Positions 11,651 to 24,351 are shown, numbered from the stretch's first letter. The stretch: DNA of 64,000 nucleotides from Parachlorella kessleri (GCA_001598975.1 BBXU01000593.1:41305-105304); one strand, 5' to 3'. Made by a program: numbers and translations. Notes: a model not told the origin generated them from the sequence alone.

Positions 11651-14600
11651 ATGGGGCTGCTTGGATGGCAGGACACAGCAGGGGCCTTGTCCAGGACCCC
11701 ACTATCGTCAGCGAAGCAACAGTGCTGGGCGGCCTACAGGCGCCAGCAGAGGCATCAACTCTGTCAGTTTGCCACCAGAGCACAGAACGCCGCTGCTCGC
11801 GACCCTGCAGTGCACCACGCGGGCCAGCAGGCAGCCGGACAGCTGCAGCCCCCTGCCAGCATACAAGCTATCTGCAGTGCTGCTTCAGCAGAGCTCATGC
11901 GGACACTTGAAGACTGTTTAGATTTGGGTAGGGACGACGAGCGAACAACTGTCACGGCGCTGCAGCATGCAAGCAACCGTCTCCACGACCCTACTTTTGC
12001 ACAGTCGCCTGCTGAGCTTGATGCACTGCTGTTGACCCTGGAACGCATGCTGCGGCGCAACCTAGCGGCACTCACCCCTGACCAGCTGGGTGCTGCAACC
12101 AGGTGTGGGCGTGCCGCCAACCTTGCACTGTGTGGAAAGGTTAGGCTGATGTACTATATGTTTTTTCTTTCGCATGGGATTTTACCTTTATAGGGCATCA
12201 CCTACCCATCTGTTGTGGTTAGTGCCTGAGCGAGAAATGCTTGTTCGTGGGCTTATACTGAGCTCACAGCACCTGCAGTTTGTTTGCGCCCGGCTGTAGG
12301 CAGACTCCTACCTCATCTTGTTTGTGCAGGGCATATGTGGTGCTGGGCGGTACGTCCCACGTGGTAATAGCAGGCCTGCAAAGGTGTGCAGTGAACTGGG
12401 GAGCCGAGGAGTACAGCCTGCACGCCTTGGCAGAGCTTGCATGGTCCTTTGCGCACTTCAAGCGCCCCACTGCGGCCGCACTCCAGGCGCATCTAAGGAT
12501 GGCCGTGGAGGACCCACAGTGTGACTGGCGTGCCTGGTTTGAAGGCGCCTCTTCGGGTCAGCTGCTCATGCTGCTGTGGGGCTTGGCAGCGCTGCAAGCG
12601 ATGCCCTGCGAGGCCTTCCTTGAGGCGGTGTGCTGGCAGATGACCAACCTAACCCTGGCTGGGCTTCCCTCCAAGGTGCAGCTGTGCTGTTGCTGGCGTT
12701 TACGCTTGTTTGCAGACACACATCCTGCCCATTTGTTCATGGGGTCGTTTCATTTCAGTTTGGTGCTAGGCTGGGCTGTTCAATCATTTTGAATGCAAAC
12801 CTTGCCTCGTGCAGCATGTGGCCATTGCCGCTACGTGCATGTGCCTCAATCTCTGTTGCCAGTCATGCTGCACCGTGCCCACCTCGACTTCTTGCCGCAG
12901 TCACTGGTAACCTTGCTGTGGGCTCTGGCTCGCCTGAGGGCACCTGATGCCAAGGAGTCTCCCATGTTAACCGACACTGTGGAGGCCATTTCAGAGGAAC
13001 TCTGTGCCCGCATGGAGCACCAGTTATCCGAGGAGCAGCTGCCGCACAAGCAGCGCTCGCAGCAGGCACAGCACGCTAAGCAGGCAGCCAGGCGTGGAGC
13101 AGGTGTGCCTGACCAGCCCGGCAGGGAGCAGCAGGCTGCAGCTCAGCGGCCACGACGGGCCGGGGCACAGGGCGAAGAGGCCGGTACCAGGTGGCTGGAG
13201 GCTGACCCAGGTTCGGCGCCTGCCGGCAAGACTAGCATGGCTGGAGGGGACAGCTGGCTGCCTCAGCACCCGCCAACCTGTGAAGAGCCTCCTAGCTGGG
13301 GGGCCCCAGCAGGCGCAGCAGCTGGGGCAGCGGCGGTGCATTGGGATGATGTTGGGCATGCTGTGAGCAGCGAAGCGGACCTCAGCCCCAGCATGCTGGC
13401 CACGCTGGTGTGGGCCTGGGGCATGCTGCACCACCGCAGCAGACATGGGCTGCGCATGGCAACTTTGCTGCTGCAGGGAGTTGCGCAGGACCTTGGTCCT
13501 CCTGACACAACCAGGTGCGCAGTATGCAAAGGTCAGGGCCGGGTCTTACCAGGGCTGGCAGACTGACATGGCCGCAATCTGCTTGGGAACACCCGCCACC
13601 ATGCCGAGTGGCTGTGTGCCTAGGTGAATTTCGAGGCCTCAGAAAATGGGCTGCGGGTTGAGGGTATTGATGCCTGTGCTTAAATTTCTCAAGGAGCAAA
13701 TGGCAGAGCGGTGTGGAGTCCTTTGGGCTGCTTTCCTGCACAGCAGATGAGGCCCTTGAGCCGCCCAGACCTGCCAGCCACCCTTGGTGGCTTCGCAGCC
13801 GACACAGTTGCGAAGCGTGCCATATAGCTCAAGCAACCTTGTGCCCTGGCGCCAACCAACCACCACTCCTGCTTGCTCGCCTGTTCCAGGGCTTTGTGGG
13901 GCCTAGCGCAGCTTGAGTACAGTCCCACCCAGCTGCTCGCCGCGCTGTGCTCCCAGCTTATGCAGCCTGGTGTGCTAGCCTCTTTCACGGCCCGGCAGCT
14001 GGCCACTACCTCCTACGCCTTGAGCGCCTTGGACCACTTCCCAGGGGAGCCCCTGCTGGGACTGCTAGCTGGGCGCTGCCTGGCGGTACGGGGCGACCTG
14101 GACCCCCCCAGCCTCACCCATGTGCTGTGGAGCCTGGCCAGGTTGGGGTACGCCCATGAGCCCTTCTACGACCAGCTTGCACAGCAGGTGAGCTGTCCTG
14201 GTGACGGTGGTGGTGGCGAGGGAAGGAGAGGGGGTGTGTGTGTGTGGGTGGTGGGGGGGGGCAATGACTGCGCTGGCTATCTGTAGAAAGGTGCTGCCGG
14301 CGCTGATGTGGGTGACGAGGCCAGGCAGGGAGCGGGGGCTGTTGCCAACCTGCGTCCGCCTTGGGGTGGGTCGCAAGGGCCGAGCCTAACAAAGGGAGCA
14401 GGGGCCAGCCCAGCTGACCTGCTTGGGAACCTAGAATTTGTAGAAATAGCATCCGTAGCCTGCTGACATAACTGTCAGCGCCGCCGGCCCCGCAGGTGCT
14501 GGGTGACATGGCGCAGTACAGCCCGGCTGAGCTGGCGGATGTGTCGCGCGTGTATGCCAAGCTGGGCCTGGCGCCGGATGGACTGTTTGAGGCCATCGCC

Positions 14601-17600
14601 GCGCAGATGGAGGCGTCGCTGCCGGGGGCGGACCTGCAGGATGTGCTGAGGTGAGGGCGCCATAGCCATATATTCAAAGGGATGTCCAACCCAGAGTAGG
14701 GGTCTGCCTGCCTGGCGGTTTGTTTACCTTGGGCATTGCCCTCCGTCCTGTCCCGGCCCCCTCCCAACCTCTTCCATCAGCTCTTGCACAGCGACCCACC
14801 GCCATGCATGCGCTCTCCCCATGCGTCAGGATCCTGACGGCCTTCCACCAGACAGGGCTGCAGCCCGAGCCGCTGCTGGCCGCGGTGGACGCCTGGGCCA
14901 ACCAGCGCCTGCGCCAGCTGTCGCCCCAGGCGCTGGCGCTGGCGCTGCGCACGTTTGCCCAGCTGGGCGGGCCCTGCTCGCCCGCCCTGCTGGCCTCGGC
15001 TGAGGAGTGCGTGGTGGGGCAGCTGGAGCGCTTTGAGCCCGGGCAGCTGGCACTGGTAGGTGGCTGCAGGGGCGGCTGGCTGGGTAACCCGGCCAGCAGA
15101 CAAGTAGAAACTTGTTGGGTGGTTGGATGAGCGCATGAGTGAGTGAGGAAGCCGGCCAGGCAGAGTGGGGAGCTAGCGTCTTGGTCGAAGTGAATGCTGT
15201 GGTGGGAAACACGTCCCACCGCACAGTGCCCAAGGGGTGGGTGTGTATCTCTCTGTGGGGCTTGGGGGCTTGTGACCTACTGAGATGGCCCCTTAGGTCT
15301 ACGGATGGCGCCCACTGCCTGCACATGGTTTGCCACGCTGTGCTGCTGCTGTTCACCTCCTTGACTGTCTGTCGGGGCTGCCCTCCCTCCCCTGTTGCAG
15401 GTGTGCTGGTCATTCACCAAGCTGGGCTACCACGCCCGGGGGGTTGTGGACCAAGGGCTGGTGCTCCTGGTAGAGGCCACGCCCCGCTTCAGCGACAAGG
15501 CGGTGTCCAACGTGCTGTGGTCGCTGGCCACGCTGTGCCACACGCTGCCAAAGCGGGCAGGGCAGGCCCCGCTGGACCGTGTGGCAGCCAACCTGCAGGT
15601 GCCCCCCTTGGTTGCCGCGTGTGTGCTGCGCCCCCCTGCCTGGACAGGAGTTATGCTGGTTTGACGTGCGGGTGTGGTGTGGTAGGTGCGTGCCGGAGAG
15701 TCCAAGGGGTCTGCCTATACAGTTTGCGAGGCGTGGGGCTGAGATGGCACACTGTTGTACCCGACATTCGAGAGCACCAGGCCACATCGCCAACCACCTA
15801 CGACCGAGCTGGTGTGTGCTGTCGCCCTGCTGCTGGCTCCCGCAATGGTCCCAGCTGGGTAAGAACAGCCGTGTGCAGCATGCATTCCGCCCCCATGCCT
15901 GCTTGCGTTTAACAAGCTTGGCGTGTCTGTTCCTGGCAGGGCCGGCTCCAGGGGTTCAGCGCCCAGGCTCTGTCGACGATAGCCTGGTCCTACGCTACGC
16001 TGGGCCACAAGCCCGCCTCCGCCCTCCTACAGGAGCTGGGGGAGGTCGCCAGAGGTGGGGATGGGGTGGGATATGTGAGGGAGGGGAGTTAAGGCAGCGC
16101 TGTGCTTGTTGCTGAGCGTTGGACTGGTCATGTGGCGAGGCTTAACCTCCGTGGGCACAGCTTATGCACAACCTTGACATGGCTATGTCCATGATGCCAT
16201 GAGGAGTAGCAAGGAACATCCTACTTTGCTAGCGATTCATCTAGCTCACTTGCCTGCGGGGTTACTGGACGGGCGGAGGTGGTTTACCGTCAGCCCTTCC
16301 CTGCAGGGTTTTACGGGGTGCTGAGGTGCATAGCTACCCTATCCTGCCCCTGCAGGGCAGCTGCGAGCGTTTGAGCCGCAGGGCATGGCCCTGTTGGTGT
16401 GGGCCCTGGCGGCCCTGGGCCACAGCCACCAGCCCCTGCTGAGCAGCATCGACGAGTTCTGCAGCAGCCGCGGCAGGTGAGGGAGAGGCCTGGGCGGCCC
16501 TGGTCACGGTTGGGAAGGGCTCGTTGGCCTTGCTAGACTGGGTCCACTGGGCAACAGGTTCTCCAAGTTCAACGGCCCAGAAGCCAAGGGAGAGATCTGC
16601 ACTGGATGTGTGCTACAGCCTCGAAGTCGCCCAGCCTACAATACACCTATATCTTGACTTACCAATGCATGCGTGTTCCAGTCTTTCCCAGGGCTGGCAG
16701 TCTTCCACGGTTGGTTATCGGCTTCTCCTGCCACGTGTGTAGGCTGGCGTCCCGGGAGCCGCAGCACCTGTCCAACCTGGCCTGGGGCATGGCCAAAGTT
16801 GGGTTCCGCCCCAGCCCCGCCTTCCGTCAGCAGCTCGCCCGCGATGCGGCTCTGTCCGTGGCCGACATGTCCCCCCAGGAGGTGTTCAATGTGGGCTGGG
16901 CGTTTGCCACCTGGCGCCTGCGCCCTGGGCAGCTGTTTGAGGCGCTGGCGGGAGAGGCAGCACGCCGCGCTTTCTCCTTCTCCTCCCAGGTGAACAATGC
17001 CGGGCATTAGCCTCCCAGCCAGCGCCTGCTGAGAACTGTCCATACTGCGGTGTGGTTAGGAAGGCTGGTCGTGGCTGGGAGCACCAGGGGGTGCTACCTT
17101 GTTGCCAATCCTGTTTAACACAGCTTGTGTTGTGCCCAGCTCTGCAGTGCTGCTGCTACTTTATTGAGGCGAAGATGCCTGGGAGTCACACGTACGAGGA
17201 CAGTTGAACTCACAATGCTGGACAAATATCGTTGAGGGGCCTGGGTGTGTGGGGTTTCTGTTGCAGGAGCTCGCCGGCTTGCTGTGGGCGTTGGCCAGGG
17301 TGGGACACAGCAGGGGCGCCGGCGTCGCCGCCCTGAGGCGGGTGAGTCGCGTGCTGCAAGATGCCTGCAGCTGCGCTCCCTTTCGCGTGCACTGGGCTGC
17401 CTCTCTCGCACCTCCATCCAGCCATTCTCAACCCTGTGGGCTGCCACCCAGAGTAAGTCCACTCACCCTCATCCAGCCCTGAAGCTTCTCCTGTGCTATA
17501 AAGAGCCCCGGAGGTCATCAGCGGTCGCCCGTGTGTGTGCTCCTGCCTGCGTGCAGGCGTCTGAGCAGGAGCTTGACCGGAGGGGTGCTGACTTCAGCGA

Positions 17601-19543
17601 TCGCCACCTGGCCATGACCACATGGGCGTGGGGCGAGCTTGGCCATGCGCCAGGCCGGCGGGGCATGGCGGCCCTGCTGAGGGAGGTGCAGGCCCGGGCA
17701 CCGGGGCTGGGTGCTCAGGAGCTGTGCACGCTCCTCAAGGTGGGTGCGTGGGTGGGTGACTGGCTTGTGGCCGGTGTTTGTAGGTGGGCGGGTTCGCAAA
17801 GGGAGGGGAGATCGTGTGTAGCTCATCTGGTGATGGTGGCAGGCAGTACGGAGTGGGTATAGCTATGACCGTCCAGGGCTGGATGTCGAGCTTGCAAACC
17901 TTTAGAAGGTTGTTGCCGGGTCTCTGTGCAGGTGGTGCGGGCTCGTTAAGCCCCGTTTGCTATGTGGGCCTGCGCCAGGCAGTGAGAGTTGTGTTTGGTT
18001 TGAACACCTGATGAATGCCTGTGTTTTTGGCCCGCAGCATGTGCAACCCTGTCAGCACGGTTCTGTAGTTGTGTTGCAGGCATATGCCCTTGCCCAGTGT
18101 TTCATGCATGGCACGGTGGAGTCGATTGCGGCGGGTTGGCCGTGGGACCGGATGCTAGTGTTAGTGCCAACAACCAACGTGTCAGGTGCCCAACTTTTCC
18201 AACTTTCCCCGCTGCTGCAGGGCCTGGTGTCATTGCGAGCCCCCTTCAGCAAAGAGCTGACGGCCGACCTGTCAGCCTGCGCCCTGCGCCAGGCACCCAG
18301 CATGAAGCCGTCGGAAGCCGCTGAGATCCTGGAGGCCTGGCTAGTGCTGGGCGCCCAGCAGGAGGCGGCAGCACTGCTGCAGTGCCTGGCCGGCACCCCC
18401 GCAGCGACATGTACAGCTACTGCTGCTACTGCTACGGCAGGCGCAGCGCGCACTGCTGCTGCTGCGGCAGACCTGGTGCATAGTGTCGCGGCCACCACCA
18501 GTGAAGGCAGGCCTGCCTCCTCGGGGGTTGCCATGAACGAGGCCCAGGGCGTCGCTGCAGGAATAGCGGCCGCTCCGAGATCGAGCAGCAGTGGTGGCAG
18601 CGGCGAGCGCAGCAGCGGCCGGCAGTCACTCTTACCCCGGCCAGTCAGGTTAGCGGGCAGGGCAGGCGCTTCTGTACCTCGGTCACAACAGCCGCCATCA
18701 GAAGAAGCCGCAGCCGCCGCGAGTTTGGGACCGGAGGCGGTCATAGCCAGCAGCTGCCAGGGCCCCAGCCTGCTAGACAGGACCATCGACCAGGGCAAGC
18801 CTCCGGCCCTGGTGCGCATCTTGGCAGCTATGGTCCACCTGGCCGTGTACCCTGAGCCAGGCTTTGGCAAGGTGAGCCGTTCAGGCAACTCTAGCTAGGC
18901 AAGAGTGGCATCCTGGGGCATGGTGTTGGAGCACGGGAACAGAGTGAACATAAGAGCAGGGAAGATGATGGCAAGTGACAGATGCATATGTTAATGAAGG
19001 AACATGAGATGCATCAGGGCTGGCGCAGGCTGCTTTGGGTATCGGCAGTGATGGTGGAGGGTAGTGTGGACAGGGGAGGCATCGCTGGAATCGGACAGGG
19101 CTGGATGTGACTTCCTGGAGCCTCAGGGCTTGCCTGTAACTTTCTAGCCTCCAAGGACTGGGAGCAAACTGTGCTCTGGTGGGCCGCGCTGTAGCAGGGA
19201 GTAACAGTAGATGCTAACATAGAGGCTAACAAAGAACTCATGCCCTTCCTGGTCCTGGCTGCAGCTATGCAACCTGTTGTCGGCAGTGCCGCCTAGCTAC
19301 AAGTTTTCGGCCAAGGACCTACAGCAGCTGGCAGTAGCCACTGCAGCCATGGACCCTAGCCGTCAGCTGCACTTGCGCCTCAATAAGAATCTCCTTGCCA
19401 AGGCCCAGGCAGCCGCTGGAGCAGCCCAGCCTGCCTCTCAAGCTTCTTTACCGCCTTCGACGGCGGCAGCGAAGCGCGGCCATCATGGTGGCGAGGAAAG
19501 AGAAAAACAGCAGCATCACGGTGGTCATGCAGCTGAGCTGTAG
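11651..19543 (+). CDS. large OPR-like helical-repeat protein, probable organellar RNA-binding factor
   Basis: Fourteen exons close into about 1,366 residues: 11651-12102, 12330-12675, 12901-13514, 13890-14187, 14496-14650, 14830-15055, 15401-15598, 15940-16054, 16356-16476, 16743-16989, 17267-17341, 17557-17739, 18080-18871, 19265-19543. The start is the first ATG; the leader is rich in Arg, Ser, Ala and Gln and nearly free of acidic residues, like a chloroplast or mitochondrial transit peptide. The body repeats a 35-40-residue unit with cores such as LVTLLWALARL, MLATLVWAWGML, LTHVLWSLARLGY, AVSNVLWSLATL, MALLVWALAALGH, HLSNLAWGMAKVGF and LAGLLWALARVGH. These resemble octotricopeptide repeats, which in Chlamydomonas control splicing, stability and translation of chloroplast RNAs. 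I see no RAP domain at the C-terminus; residues after about 1110 are Ala/Ser-rich. Exon 13 may hide one more intron. The target RNA is unknown. Confidence 0.85.
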
Positions 19544-19791
19544 AAGCGGAGACGAGCGGTGATATGGGATTTGCCAGGGCTGGCATGACTGCTTTCCCAC
19601 TAAAAAAATGGCAAAGGTGGATTTCCTTGGTGGCCTAAGGGGGGGGGGGTTGCGTCTTTTCCTGAACGCCGTCCCAGCTCTTGGCCGGAGCGCTGCACGG
19701 TGCTGGCCAGATATTTAAAAGGACATGCGCATGCCCAGCATGTTGTCTTGCAGCTCGCCACTCTAGCACCGTATCCTATCCCTGATTTGGG

Positions 19792-19796
19792 TTACA
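19792..19796 (-). terminator. TGTAA poly(A) signal for the RBL13-like gene
   Basis: Minus-strand TGTAA about 320 bases after the rhomboid stop. It overlaps the 3' end region of the convergent OPR-like gene, so the two transcripts may overlap. Confidence 0.4.
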
Positions 19797-19813
19797 AATG
19801 CGCGGATGCTGCC

Positions 19814-19818
19814 TGTAA
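19814..19818 (+). terminator. TGTAA poly(A) signal for the OPR-like gene
   Basis: Plus-strand TGTAA about 270 bases after the TAG stop. Confidence 0.45.
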
Positions 19819-20112
19819 CCCACGGCAACCCATTCAGGGTTTAGGGTCTGCTGCTACCGCCGCTGAATCATGCCGTTGACAATCCTTGCCGGCCCAGAAC
19901 CACTGCCGCTCCCCTGCTCGACATCGTCCGCCGGGCCGCTGGGCAGAGGCAGGTACCTTGGCCATTGAAGCCGCCCCTGCTTGAATGCCAGCCAGCCGAC
20001 ACCTGCAGCACAGCGTGTCACATACTGCCACCGTCAATACCATCAACTCTATATACCGCATGCCGTAGCACCTGGCAAGCAACTCACACTTGATCCTTGC
20101 TTGCTGCACATG

Positions 20113-21795
20113 CTATCTGAGCAGTGCGCACGATTTTATTCTGTGGGTGAGGATAGGCAGCCATCCAAGATTGGCTATGGTTGATGCAGACAGGGAAGCA
20201 TCTACAGCATGTAGCGGGACCATACAGACCCAGCTCACAAGCTCCCTCTTGGAACTCAGCTTGTACAAGCGAAGCCTGTCCTCTCGTGCAGACAACATAC
20301 CTGCAAGTGCTGCCGCTAGGATAGCCAGGGAACCCCAGGGCCCCAGGACGTCAAAGATACCAAGGGAAATGAGGTACCCCGCAAGAATCCCCGCCAAGTG
20401 GCCGAGAAAGCTAGCTCTGCAGGCATGGCAACAAAACAGAGCATCCAGCTCGGTCAGCAAAGCTCACCCTAAACTCTCCTCTAATTGCACTGCCTGCCAC
20501 CATTCTGCATAGGCAGTAATTACAGTGTTGGTCCAATTCGCACAAACTATAAGTTCGCACCACCTGCCACCATCAACAGTAGCGTAGGCAGTAAGGATGA
20601 GGTGAAACAGCGCAGCGCTACAGCCTGACAGTGATGCCATCACTTTAGTCTCGGAAGTGGGCAAACTGGCTCTTAGAGGCTGGCAAGCGAGAGAATCACC
20701 AAGCCACCAAGATTGCATCCAGCCCGCTCAGTACAGGTCACCCCTATCTCCTCTTTGGCAATTGCCTGCCACCATCAGCAAAGAATGCCCCGGCAGTGGC
20801 TAAACGGTTGGGCTCACTTTGGTATGATGATGGAAGTGATTATCAGGGACGCAAATGGAGCCAGGTACATGGGTATGTCGGCCAGGCCGAAGAGGGGGAG
20901 CATCTGAAGCCCGCCTGAGCGGCAAAGCAGGTAAGCTTTTATCGCACTGAGCAAGGAGACCAGGGGCAGAGGCGCATGGATTAATCTAGCCGCCAAGGTG
21001 CAAGTCCTTTAAGAGCCAGCCATCATCAACAGCGGTTGAGAAACGCCAGTGCAAGTTGCTTCCTACTCAGACGATGCAGAAAGTGCAGCACAACGCACCT
21101 GGCTGCCTCACGGCTAAGATTGTCATCCAGCCGAAGAGCACGCAGGAATAGCCGACGGACTGGACATGCCTGTGCTCTTCTTTCCTGGCGATATGTATGA
21201 CAAGATAGTACAATCCCATGCATATCTGCAGAGAGCACGACGCACAAGTCAACGCACACAGCTGCCGTACACTGCAACTGGCTGTAATCATCCAAGAAGC
21301 CCAAGCATCTTGCTGCTGTCCACAAGCAACATATATGCAGTTGGCCTGCTGCGCAGACACTAGCAAACCTTTAGAGCTTACCACTGGTGACAGCAGGAAG
21401 AGCAGTGCCGTGTACTGCAGGTAGTAGAGCGTGCCCAGGCCCCGGCCAGCCCCCATCTTCTCCACAACCCCGATGGACCACAGGGCTGACACGTTAAACA
21501 CCAGGTGCAACACGTCCACGTGGCTCAGCTGCGCGGAGGCCATCCGCCACAGCTCCTGGTGCTCAACGACGCTCTCGTAGGACATGCCAACATCTGGGTA
21601 GCCCAGTCCGTGCTTGTAAAGCAGGTACCAAACGCAGCAACAGGCCACCACCAGCACGGCCGTGGCGGGTTGGCGCAGCGCCTGAACGCAACCATGAGGG
21701 GACCTGAGGGGTGGGGATGGCGTTTAGGAAGTAAGCACGATGGTAGGGGCTTAGCGCATGACCGAGCAGACCTCTAGCAGCACGGACTCTCCCAT
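20113..21795 (-). CDS. RBL13: RBL13-type rhomboid intramembrane serine protease
   Basis: Five exons close into 283 residues: 21772-21795, 21382-21681, 21099-21225, 20818-20914, 20113-20416. The eight-residue first exon (MGESVLLE) matches the N-terminus style of plant RBL13. Ordered family blocks follow: ELWRMASAQLSHVDVLHLVFN, LWSIGVVE, GLYYLVIHIARK, VGYSCVLFGWMTILAVRQP, APFASLIITSIIIP and ASFLGHLAGILAGY. The catalytic dyad is intact: Ser135 in GYSC and His189 in GHLAG. Rhomboids cut substrates within or next to membrane segments. The location in the cell is not evident, as there is no clear transit peptide. The C-terminal 60 residues after the last membrane helix are not conserved by eye and might include an unspliced intron. 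Confidence 0.93.
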
Positions 21796-23097
21796 GATGC
21801 CTGATAGATTCTATTATCGCATCAGGGAATGTCCATGTCTCGTTTGCTGAATGGCAGGGCTGAGACTATTGCACCCTGTTCGAGTTCATGGGCGCAGGCG
21901 GGGAAGGAGGCTGCTGCGGGAGCGCAAATCCCATCATGTCCTCAACTTGAAGACCTCAACCCTGCCACAATACAGATCAGGTTGGAAAAGGGGTATAAGG
22001 TGGCTCCAGGGCTGCACAGAAGCATAATTTGAGTACACTGCCTGACCGCTTTGCCTGGTGTCGGTCCTGCTCACATACCTGAGGAAGAACGGCTGAGCCC
22101 TGTGTGGCCCACATTTAGCGCCCCACAGTAACGTGCTAACGGCGGCACGTAGTGCGAACAGAGGACGTGGGCTGTGAGCTGATCGTGTAGATGCAAGGCA
22201 GCTCGTTTGGGCGTGAGTGTTACAGACAGTAGCTTCCCCCTAGCCAAGTCAATAATACAGAATTGCAGGTATTGCACTGATGCCTGGCTGGGCTGAACGT
22301 AGCAGATCCTACATATGCCTAGCTGCCGGCTCAGCATCATGCTATGATAGCTTCCAGCAGGTGGTTTCAGGTGAGACATGCCTATGCTGAAATCCCTGGC
22401 TTAGCAGTGCTGCCGAGCTTGTTCTGCATTCAGGAAGCAAAAACTGTCCACCAGCTTGTGCTACATATCTATTTGGGTCATTGCTGCCTGGCAGCCTAGC
22501 ATGCATGCTGCATCGGAGCACTCACTACCCCCTACGCAAGCAGCCTCCTCACCCCACAGTACAGCGTACAAGTCAACTCCGAAACCTTGCCTTTGACACA
22601 GCCCGTATATAGCACATTATATGATGGAGAAAGCAAGGAGAGAACATAGAAAATGTCAATATAAGCGACTAGCTACCACGCATACAACCAACAACTGGGA
22701 CAACCACGTCTGGAGGGTGGCAGAGCAACACAGGGACCACCCGTCACACATCCAAGCTCTCAGATGCACACCAACTCCAGGTCCTGACTCCACTCGCGAC
22801 TGTGTCATGCATTCAAGAGCGCACACACGCTAGTTGCGACCCAAGCTGGGCACTGTGGGTGCGGGTGCAGCATCGTAGCAAAACCTTGTCAATGTCGCAC
22901 CACTTCAACCGGAAGTCTAATGAGCTACAGGGAAACAGCCCACTAGCTAGCTAGGTTGGACAAGGGGAGGCTATACTGGTACATAACCTGCATGCAGGTA
23001 AGATGGCAAGCCCTGCATACCATGCACTAGCTTCCACAAGAACCCTCCTAAACTGCAGAATCCCCAGTGCATCAAAACGACTAAAGCAGCCTCAGGC
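21796..23097. other. intergenic, promoter of the RBL13-like gene and 3' flank of the next gene
   Basis: I see no supported gene, RNA or repeat here. Confidence 0.4.
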
Positions 23098-24351
23098 TCA
23101 GGCTTTCAGCTGGCGCTCTGGCCTGCGCAGCAGCCAGTCCAGGCCGTCTGGAATCTGGTCATAGAACTGATCCTGATTCTCCTCCAATTCACGCGCCCAC
23201 GGCAGTTCCAAGCCCTCTCCCTCCATCTCCTTCAGCTCCTCCAGCATTGAGTCCAGCCCCGACACAATGTTCACAAAAAACACAAACTCCAGGACAAATG
23301 CGCCGCCAGCCAGCCCCAGGGCGGTGGTGGCAAAGCTCAGCCCCTGCCGCCAGCCGGGGGTGGTGTCCGTGACAGCCACCAGGCCATGCACAGTGTGGTT
23401 CTCAGGCTTGCCAAGGGTCGGTGGGTCCACCAGGGGAGGTGCCGCATCCCTGGCCTTCTCCTGTTGCTGCTGCTGCCGGCCCTCCTGCACCCCCTGCCCC
23501 GGCCCCTCTCCCTGCTGCTGCGGCGGCATGGGTTCAAAGCGGGGCCCTACCGCCCAACCCAACAGGGCGCCTGCACCCAGCGCTGCCAGGTAGGAGGAGT
23601 CGAGGGTCTGCTGCTCTGCGGCAGCGGCCACAACGGCCACAAGCACCGTCGCAAGCTGCCACCGCTCGCGGTCCTCCTCTGAGAGCAGCTGCCTGTTGCG
23701 CAGGGCCGCCACCAGCATCGCTGCGGCGACACCTATGATAGCAGCGCCTGTGCCGCAGGTCTCTGCCAGTGAGACGGCTGTCAGCTCCTCCAGGTCTGGG
23801 TACCAGTCCCAGGTGGCAGCGTCGCCCAGGAATGCCACGCTCTTGGCTGCCCCGGCGAGCAGGAAAATGAGCGCAAAGCGGCCTCTGCCCAGGACCCGCT
23901 CCGCCTCCGCCCCTGCTGTGACTAGCAGGAGGCTGCACGCCAGCCCGGGAAAGGCGTCGTAGGGGAGGAATGTGGTGGTGAGGATGCGCCCGAGGGACCA
24001 CCAGCCTGTGAGCGGCCCCTCCGGGAAGTGCAGCAGGCTGCCCATCAGGAGCCGGGCGGGGGACAGCAGAACGTAGTTCCCAAGGTCGCCCCCTGACACA
24101 TTCCAGGCCGTATAGGTAATGGCGCTGGTGATGGCAAAGAGGTAGCTGAAAAGTGGCTGTGCAGGTGTCCAGACACCCCCGGGCCCTGCGCTGCTGCAGG
24201 GGACGACAGCAGGAGGCAAGGGTCTCGAGGGGTGCAAGAATTGGCTCACGTGGTTAAAGTCCCTTAGAGCAAAAAACCCACCCGATACTCTACTCCACTC
24301 AAGTAGCCAGCTCGTCACAGGGCGCTGCAGCATGGCCAACATCTCATACAC
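23098..24351 (-). CDS. rhomboid-like membrane protein without catalytic residues (pseudoprotease candidate)
   Basis: One long frame of 417 residues. Rhomboid-fold landmarks appear in order: LGRILTTTFLPYDAF in the place of the usual R-L-T-x-x-F-L-H segment, AEAERVLGRGRFALIFLLAG after it, GTGAAIIGVAAA where active enzymes have G-x-S-G-A-x-x-G, and YLAALGAGALLGWAVGP where the last helix normally carries H-L-x-G. By this alignment the Ser is Gly, the His is Tyr, and the early loop His is gone. A Gln/Pro-rich linker (roughly residues 275-310) and one more C-terminal membrane helix followed by an acidic tail complete it. An intron may interrupt the first 60-75 residues: a good acceptor (CCCCTGCAG) lies near 24190, so the true start is uncertain. 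The RBL13-like gene lies 1.3 kb downstream on the same strand. Confidence 0.7.
   Translation of the reverse strand: MYEMLAMLQRPVTSWLLEWSRVSGGFFALRDFNHVSQFLHPSRPLPPAVVPCSSAGPGGVWTPAQPLFSYLFAITSAITYTAWNVSGGDLGNYVLLSPARLLMGSLLHFPEGPLTGWWSLGRILTTTFLPYDAFPGLACSLLLVTAGAEAERVLGRGRFALIFLLAGAAKSVAFLGDAATWDWYPDLEELTAVSLAETCGTGAAIIGVAAAMLVAALRNRQLLSEEDRERWQLATVLVAVVAAAAEQQTLDSSYLAALGAGALLGWAVGPRFEPMPPQQQGEGPGQGVQEGRQQQQQEKARDAAPPLVDPPTLGKPENHTVHGLVAVTDTTPGWRQGLSFATTALGLAGGAFVLEFVFFVNIVSGLDSMLEELKEMEGEGLELPWARELEENQDQFYDQIPDGLDWLLRRPERQLKA

Noticed and set aside
12815..12900. upstream extension of OPR-like exon 3 (HRAHLDFLPQ)
   Set aside because: It looks repeat-like, but no donor of the right phase joins it; the acceptor at 12900 keeps the frame.
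18052..18888. 278-residue minus-strand frame opposite an OPR-like exon
   Set aside because: The plus-strand reading keeps phase with both neighbouring exons.
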